Assembly (NCBI GenBank): GCA_026397675.1
Contig: JAPLUH010000118.1
Location: forward strand, 1 to 5,505
Direction: 5' to 3'
DNA length: 5,505 bases
Source: Verrucomicrobiota bacterium
GTDB taxonomy: Bacteria; Verrucomicrobiota; Verrucomicrobiia; Limisphaerales; UBA9464
Under the pieces are notes generated by a model. It saw only the letters and a list, made by a program, of their open reading frames with translations. It had not been told where the DNA came from and searched no databases. Shown in pieces: positions 1-5,505 of this stretch (position 1 is its first letter; each line of letters starts with the position of its first letter). The translations under genes were made by a program, and so were the position numbers.

Positions 1-1
1 A

Positions 2-151
2 GCGAAGTTCATCAAGGTAATGCCCCGCGACTACAAGCGCGTGCTCACAGCGCTGCTCAAAGCCCAGGCCGATGGTCTCACGGGCGATGACGCACTGAAT
101 GCTGCCTTCGAAGCCAACTCCAAAGACGTCTCCCGGACTGGTGGGGGCTAA
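2..151 (+). CDS. gltB: Glutamate synthase large subunit, C-terminal end (partial)
   Basis: Only the last 49 codons and the TAA stop are in the window; the gene enters from the left edge in frame 2. The peptide begins AKFIKVMPRDYKRVL, and the VMPRDYKRVL stretch is the characteristic extreme C-terminus of the glutamate synthase alpha chain. It continues through an Ala- and Asp-rich tail to a Gly-rich end (RTGGG). In the family the large subunit carries the glutaminase, the FMN/3Fe-4S synthase centre and the C-terminal beta-helix domain, and makes glutamate from glutamine and 2-oxoglutarate with electrons supplied by GltD. The immediately following gltD, 66 bases away with no terminator-like hairpin between them, strongly supports the call and a shared transcript. 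Nothing can be said about the missing N-terminal parts. Confidence 0.9.
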   Translation, partial: AKFIKVMPRDYKRVLTALLKAQADGLTGDDALNAAFEANSKDVSRTGGG

Positions 152-217
152 TATTCAAGCGCGACACAGAACCCCGCAAATCGTCACGAGACCAAGGCCT
201 TCAAACGACATAGAGAT

Positions 218-1696
<1,479 letters not shown>

Positions 1697-1730
1697 TCGC
1701 CGGAACTGCGGTTTCCTGCAATCCAACATC

Positions 1731-1761
1731 GGAAGGCGAAGAGGCTCCCTCTTCGCCTTCC
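1731..1761 (+). terminator. Perfect 14-bp hairpin downstream of gltD, probable terminator
   Basis: Bases 1731-1744 (GGAAGGCGAAGAGG) are exactly complementary to 1748-1761 (CCTCTTCGCCTTCC), leaving a three-base CTC loop. It begins 34 bases after the gltD stop and ends 49 bases before the next start, the expected place for the end of the gltBD transcript. The downstream sequence (TGCTTTCGATCC) has only a short T run, so this is not a textbook intrinsic terminator. It could be a factor-assisted terminator, an RNA 3'-end stabiliser, or a bidirectional element. The structure itself is certain; the role is inferred. Confidence 0.65.
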
Positions 1762-1810
1762 TGCTTTCGATCCTTCAGCCCCCAGCCAAACCCCTCCTCG
1801 TCCACCTGCC

Positions 1811-2035
1811 ATGCCCAAAGAAGATGCCATCCACGTCCCGGCCCAGGTCCTAAGTCTGCTGGGAGTCGCCGCCTATCGCATGCGCCTGAGCAACGGCTAT
1901 GAACTGGTGGCCCATGTCACCCGCAAGCTCCAACCGGTGATCGGCGCGATCCAACCCGGCGACACCGTGGAACTCGAACTATCTCCATTCGATCTGTCTC
2001 GAGGACGCATCATCGGCCGCTGCGTCACGCCCTAA
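1811..2035 (+). CDS. infA: Divergent translation initiation factor IF-1-like protein (S1/OB fold)
   Basis: This 74-residue protein aligns end to end without gaps to E. coli IF-1 as I recall that sequence, with about 28 of 72 identities. Shared landmarks are the start MPKEDAI, RLSNGYELVAH at 25-35 (IF-1: ELENGHVVTAH), GDTVELELSPFDLS at 50-63, and GRII at 65-68. IF-1 binds the 30S A site over 16S helix 44 during initiation. The stretch that in IF-1 reads GKMRKNYIRIL (38-48) is here RKLQPVIGAIQ, so several basic and aromatic residues are replaced. It may therefore be a second, specialised IF-1 copy rather than the housekeeping one; the symbol is given for the family. It is not beside rpmJ, secY or other ribosomal genes, where infA often lies. 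No Shine-Dalgarno sequence precedes the ATG; the upstream bases are C/T-rich. The next gene starts 73 bases downstream. Confidence 0.85.
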   Translation: MPKEDAIHVPAQVLSLLGVAAYRMRLSNGYELVAHVTRKLQPVIGAIQPGDTVELELSPFDLSRGRIIGRCVTP

Positions 2036-2108
2036 GCCCTGCCCCGGAAATTCTCCCGCCAACGCTCTCGGGATTGCCCGAATCCGCAGATCGGAGCAGC
2101 CTGCGGCC

Positions 2109-4019
2109 ATGTTCCCTCCGGCCCGCACCGTCTTGTCGCTGCTGCTGTCGTCACTGCTGTCTTCGACCCTGTTGCCCGCGATCCTCGAAGGTCAAACCTC
2201 CCGCCGGGCCAACGAATCCGGAGCGGCCCGATTGAAGGTGGACCTGCTCGGTGTCTTCGCCCATCCCGACGACGAAACCGGCGTGGCCGCCACCATCGCC
2301 TCGCTGAGCCATGGTTCTGGTCGTTCCATTGCCCATGTCTACTGCACTCGGGGCGAAGGCGGAGGCAACATGGTGGGAACCCAGTCGGGACCGGCTCTGG
2401 GAATCCTGCGCGAGATCGAGCTGCGGGATGCCCTTCGAGGCCTGGGGGTGCAACAAGTGCATTTCCTCGATAAGGCCGACTTCGCCTACACCGAAAGTCT
2501 CGGTGTCACCCTAGAGCGATGGAACCACTCGGACACCCTCGGCCGCTTGGTTCGGGTCATCCGCACCTTGAGACCAGAGGTGGTGGTCACTATGAACCCC
2601 GCCCCGTCGCCCGGGCAGCACGGCAACCATCAAGCTGCCGGATGGCTAGCCACCGAGGCCTTCGAGGCCGCGGCGGACCCCAACCAATTTCCGGACCACC
2701 TGCGCCTGGAAGGCCTGTCCCCATGGCGACCACGGAAGCTTTTCTATTCCGGGGCCGCCGCGAATCCGGGGCAGGCTTTGTCGATCGCGCTCACTCAGCC
2801 CCTACCCGACGGACGCCTGCCGGTGAGCGTTGCCGCCGAGGCCCTGTCGAACCACCGATCCCAGGCATTTGGCTCCATTGCCCAGTCGCCGTGGTTTCGT
2901 CGCACCACCAACCAATGGTTCACCCCGGTTTGCAGCGTCCTGCCCATCCACCCCACCGAAACGGATCTCTTCCAAGGACTTCCCCTCCCCGAGGCTTTAG
3001 GAGCCTGTCCCCCGCGTTGGGATGGGTTTCCGGTGCCGGAGACAACCGAAGACACCGACCTGTTTTTCGTCCCGAGACCCGCGGTGGCTCGTTACCGGGA
3101 GTTTGTCCGCGTCCACCGGATCGCCCATGCGGCCCAGTCCTTCCAGGCCGATATACCCGTCGTCGCCGGCCAAGAAACGAGCCTGTCCCTTTTCCGGGAC
3201 CGTTCTTTAGCTCAGGCAACGGTGCAGTTCCAAACCCCACCCGGCTGGTCGGCGCGAGTAATATCAGGAGGTCGAGTGGGCGTCGTGGCCCCGGCCACGG
3301 CCCGTGAGGACGTCACGTTGCTGGCGAGGGTCGGTAACCGCCGAACACTGGTCCGCCTGCACCCGGTGCCATCCCTAAAGGTCCCCCGAATCGCAGCACT
3401 CCCCTGGAATCAAAACAGCGAGGACCCAGCCTGGAAGTCCTTGCCCACCACCACCATTGGGCCCGAGCAAGCCTGGCAAGGCCGCTCAGACGGCGCTTCA
3501 GACTGCAGTGGTCGATTCCGTTTAGGCCATGACAGCAAACACCTCTGGGTGGAAATCCAGGTCCGGGATGACCATGTGGTTTCCAACATCGAAACCAATG
3601 ACATCAAGGGGCATTGGCGAAGCGATTCGGTGGAGCTGTGTGTGGACCCCTCAGCCGGTGCCGAACACACGCTGGCTTGCTGGAAAACCGGCATCTTTCC
3701 CTTCGACCGTTCCGGCCAGGTCCGGGGTGCCCGCGATGCCGATGCCAATCCTGGCCCGCTAGAAACCCATTCTCCGGGCACCCGCCTGCTTTCGTGGCGC
3801 ACTACTGATGGTTACACTCTCCGGGCGCTCATCCCGTTGCGGGAGTTGGGATTAAAAGGAAAGTCCGGCGTCGGTGCTGGGTTCAATGTATTGATCTATG
3901 ACGGCGACAAGGTTGATGCCCAGCCCGGAGAAAACATCAACCGCACCCGACTGGCCTGGTCCCCACGACCCGGCGTTCAGGGACGACCCGAAGATTGGGG
4001 ACGGATCGTCCTAGAGTAG
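2109..4019 (+). CDS. Secreted PIG-L/LmbE family deacetylase with C-terminal CBM9-like domain
   Basis: The 636-residue product begins with a likely signal peptide: Arg6, then a hydrophobic Leu/Ser-rich run at about 8-26 and a possible cleavage site near 28-31, so it should act outside the cytoplasm. Residues about 43-250 form a PIG-L zinc-dependent N-deacetylase domain. AHPDDE at 51-56 supplies the His and Asp metal ligands and catalytic Asp; RGEGG at 81-85 and REIELRDALRGLG at 101-113 are typical family segments; HGNH at 171-174 matches the second metal/active-site motif, usually HPDH. Residues about 345-420 look like a beta-sandwich linker domain, with GQETSLSLFRD and TPPGWSARV similar to NEW3-type folds. 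Residues about 430-636 resemble a CBM9-like sugar-binding domain (LWVEIQVRDDHV, SDSVELCVDP, DGYTLRALIPLRELGL). The family removes acetyl groups from N-acetylglucosamine-type sugars; the actual substrate is unknown. A GGAG lies 12 bases before the ATG, rather far for a ribosome site. Confidence 0.88.
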   Translation: MFPPARTVLSLLLSSLLSSTLLPAILEGQTSRRANESGAARLKVDLLGVFAHPDDETGVAATIASLSHGSGRSIAHVYCTRGEGGGNMVGTQSGPALGILREIELRDALRGLGVQQVHFLDKADFAYTESLGVTLERWNHSDTLGRLVRVIRTLRPEVVVTMNPAPSPGQHGNHQAAGWLATEAFEAAADPNQFPDHLRLEGLSPWRPRKLFYSGAAANPGQALSIALTQPLPDGRLPVSVAAEALSNHRSQAFGSIAQSPWFRRTTNQWFTPVCSVLPIHPTETDLFQGLPLPEALGACPPRWDGFPVPETTEDTDLFFVPRPAVARYREFVRVHRIAHAAQSFQADIPVVAGQETSLSLFRDRSLAQATVQFQTPPGWSARVISGGRVGVVAPATAREDVTLLARVGNRRTLVRLHPVPSLKVPRIAALPWNQNSEDPAWKSLPTTTIGPEQAWQGRSDGASDCSGRFRLGHDSKHLWVEIQVRDDHVVSNIETNDIKGHWRSDSVELCVDPSAGAEHTLACWKTGIFPFDRSGQVRGARDADANPGPLETHSPGTRLLSWRTTDGYTLRALIPLRELGLKGKSGVGAGFNVLIYDGDKVDAQPGENINRTRLAWSPRPGVQGRPEDWGRIVLE

Positions 4020-4100
4020 CCACCAACGAACCCGTGCCCGACACACCCAAGTCCAACGGACCGGTTGATCACCGCCCCGACTTGAACCAAAGTATCGCCC

Positions 4101-5423
4101 ATGCTTCCCGAGTACGTTGAACGCGTTGTCAACCTCCTGGACCCCACACTGAACCGCCTGCGAAACGTCTCGCAGGCGGAGGCCGTTGAACGGGTCCTCA
4201 GCGGTGATGCAGCCCGTGTGGCAGAGATCGACGGTTCCTTCGCCCTCTTGGCCCGCGACGGAAAGACGGTGCGCATGGCTCGGTCCCTGGATCGCCCGAT
4301 GCGCTACTTCTTAGCAAAACGAGCGGAGGGTCCGGCCCTCATCGTGGCCGACCGCATGGATGCCATCCACGCCCAACTGCAGCTCGAGGGTTTGGCGGAC
4401 CAGTTCCATCCGAGCTACACACGCATGGTACCCGCGCACTACGTGGTGGAAATTCAGCTCATCGGCTGCCCGGATCCGGATCCGGTCTATACCCGCTACT
4501 TCAACCCCCTGCCCAATTCACTGCCGGCTGACCTCGACACCATCGGTCGCCAATATATCGGGGCTCTGGCTGACGAAATCGGCAAACAACTCGGCTCCAT
4601 CGATCCTCAGGAACCCATCGGGGTCGCCTTCTCCGGCGGGGTCGATAGCGGCGCGGTCTTCTTGGCCACCTACTTCCAGATGCAACGGTTGGGCATGAGC
4701 CTCTCGCGCCTCAAAGCCTTCACCCTTCACCTGGGAGACGGACCCGATTGGGCTCAGGCACGAGCCTTCCTGGAGCCACTCGGACTAGGGCTCTTTCTGG
4801 AAGAGATTTCCGGAGATCCGCGCACTTTAAATCCGTCGGAAACCCTGCGGGTGCTGGAAGATTACAAACCACTCGACGTGGAATGCGGCACCATGGCTCT
4901 GGCCCTCTGTCGCGGAATCCGTGAGCGCTATCCGAACTGGAAACACCTTTTCGATGGGGACGGTGGCGATGAGAATCTCAAGGACTACCCGATCGAAGAG
5001 AACCCCGAGCTGACCATCCGCTCGGTGGTCCACAACCTCATGCTCTACCACGAAGGCTGGGGCGTGGGGCGTATCAAGCACTCGCTCACCTACAGCGGCG
5101 GTCTCAGCCGCGGCTACGTCCGAACCTACGCACCCGCCCGAAAGCACGGATTCGAGGGATACAGCCCACTCATGAGCCGCGCCGTCATGGCCGTCAGTGA
5201 AGCCATTCCATTCATCGAACTCACCCGCTACGACGTGCCGACGCTGTACTCACTCAAAGGAGAGGTCGTGCGGCGCGGCATCCAGGCGGTGTTCGGTGTG
5301 GACATGCCCATTTTTGAAAAGCGCCGCTTCCAGCATGGGGCCATTTCAAAGGAAACCCTCCACCAACAATTCCCGGCCCAAGAGGCCCGGTATCGCCGTG
5401 AATTCATGGCCTTGTACTCTTAA
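4101..5423 (+). CDS. Asparagine synthase-like ATP-dependent amidotransferase lacking the glutaminase nucleophile
   Basis: This 440-residue protein carries an intact asparagine-synthase (PF00733-type) half. GVAFSGGVDSGAVFLATYF at 174-192 contains the pyrophosphate-binding loop SGGVDS (178-183), DGDGGDEN at 285-292 matches the SGxGaDE motif of AsnB, YSPLMSR at 354-360 resembles the AsnB SPLLD region, and KGEVVRR at 386-392 with FEKRRFQHG at 405-413 match the C-terminal Lys/Arg segment. The N-terminal 120 residues look like only the rear of a class II glutaminase (EIDGSFALLARDGK at 42-55, then a MARSLDRPMRYF strand and LIVADRMDAI). The front part with the N-terminal Cys is absent, and no MC start exists. 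An in-frame TGA at 4083-4085 fixes ATG 4101 as the most upstream ATG. AsnB is usually 500-650 residues. It may use free ammonia or a substrate amine, as beta-lactam synthetases do. No signal peptide is seen, so it is cytoplasmic. Its substrate is unknown. The gap to the deacetylase gene is 81 bases. Confidence 0.85.
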   Translation: MLPEYVERVVNLLDPTLNRLRNVSQAEAVERVLSGDAARVAEIDGSFALLARDGKTVRMARSLDRPMRYFLAKRAEGPALIVADRMDAIHAQLQLEGLADQFHPSYTRMVPAHYVVEIQLIGCPDPDPVYTRYFNPLPNSLPADLDTIGRQYIGALADEIGKQLGSIDPQEPIGVAFSGGVDSGAVFLATYFQMQRLGMSLSRLKAFTLHLGDGPDWAQARAFLEPLGLGLFLEEISGDPRTLNPSETLRVLEDYKPLDVECGTMALALCRGIRERYPNWKHLFDGDGGDENLKDYPIEENPELTIRSVVHNLMLYHEGWGVGRIKHSLTYSGGLSRGYVRTYAPARKHGFEGYSPLMSRAVMAVSEAIPFIELTRYDVPTLYSLKGEVVRRGIQAVFGVDMPIFEKRRFQHGAISKETLHQQFPAQEARYRREFMALYS

Positions 5424-5505
5424 GCCACACCAACAAGAGACAGCCAGACTGGGACCAGACCCAAAAACTCTTTAGAATTATTATCCAACCAAAGTCCCTC
5501 GAGTT
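5424..5505. other. Non-coding tail at the right edge
   Basis: No convincing reading frame, hairpin terminator or RNA gene is visible after the asparagine-synthase-like stop. The segment around 5467-5485 (CTCTTTAGAATTATTATCC) is clearly more AT-rich than the rest of the window and could hold a promoter for a gene beyond the edge, but no pair of promoter boxes can be assigned with confidence. Confidence 0.3.

Noticed and set aside
2519..3307. 262-residue plus-strand open frame inside the deacetylase gene
   Set aside because: It is out of frame with the PIG-L gene, rich in Pro, Arg and Gly as expected from frame-shifted high-GC coding sequence, and matches no family.
4020..4100. Possible missing N-terminal glutaminase exon or frameshift before the asparagine-synthase-like gene
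   Set aside because: The in-frame sequence has a TGA at 4083-4085, and the alternative frame from the GTG at 4034 encodes no Cys-Gly start; the gap is only 81 bases and the upstream gene is intact to its end.
4469..4485. Repeated GGATCC palindromes
   Set aside because: They are a short codon repeat for the Asp-Pro-Asp-Pro-Asp-Pro stretch in the asparagine-synthase-like protein, not a regulatory or mobile element end.
2109..5423. A bacillithiol/mycothiol-like pathway in which the PIG-L enzyme frees an amine and the synthetase-like enzyme then acylates it
   Set aside because: The deacetylase carries a signal peptide and should be outside the cytoplasm, while the ATP-dependent enzyme should be inside it; no thiol-pathway glycosyltransferase or cysteine ligase is present.

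Overview
The window is a GC-rich (about 60% by eye), gene-dense stretch from a bacterial chromosome with all supported genes on the + strand. Gene content suggests the Verrucomicrobiota or a related PVC lineage: a GltB/GltD glutamate synthase pair, a secreted PIG-L deacetylase with a sugar-binding tail, an IF-1-like protein away from any ribosomal operon, and little Shine-Dalgarno signal upstream of the starts. This placement is an inference from style and family distribution; there is no rRNA or other phylogenetic marker here.

Layout: (1) the last 49 codons of gltB, the glutamate synthase large subunit, end at 151. (2) gltD, the small subunit, follows at 218-1696 in what looks like the same operon. 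(3) A perfect 14-bp hairpin at 1731-1761 probably marks the end of the gltBD transcript. (4) A 74-residue IF-1-like S1/OB-fold protein (1811-2035) aligns without gaps to classical IF-1 but has lost the basic ribosome-contact stretch. (5) A 636-residue predicted secreted protein (2109-4019) joins a PIG-L/LmbE zinc deacetylase to a probable beta-sandwich and a C-terminal CBM9-like domain. (6) A 440-residue asparagine-synthase-like protein (4101-5423) keeps an intact ATP-pyrophosphatase (synthetase) half but only the rear part of the glutaminase half, with no N-terminal cysteine nucleophile. (7) The last 82 bases hold no recognisable gene.

GltB and GltD together make glutamate from glutamine and 2-oxoglutarate and are core nitrogen assimilation. 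The three downstream genes share strand and short gaps (73-114 bases) but no obvious pathway: one is a translation-factor relative, one acts outside the cytoplasm on amino-sugar substrates, and one is a cytoplasmic ATP-dependent amide-forming enzyme of unknown substrate. The points most worth following are the truncated synthetase and the divergent IF-1; neither amounts to clear proof of a new system.
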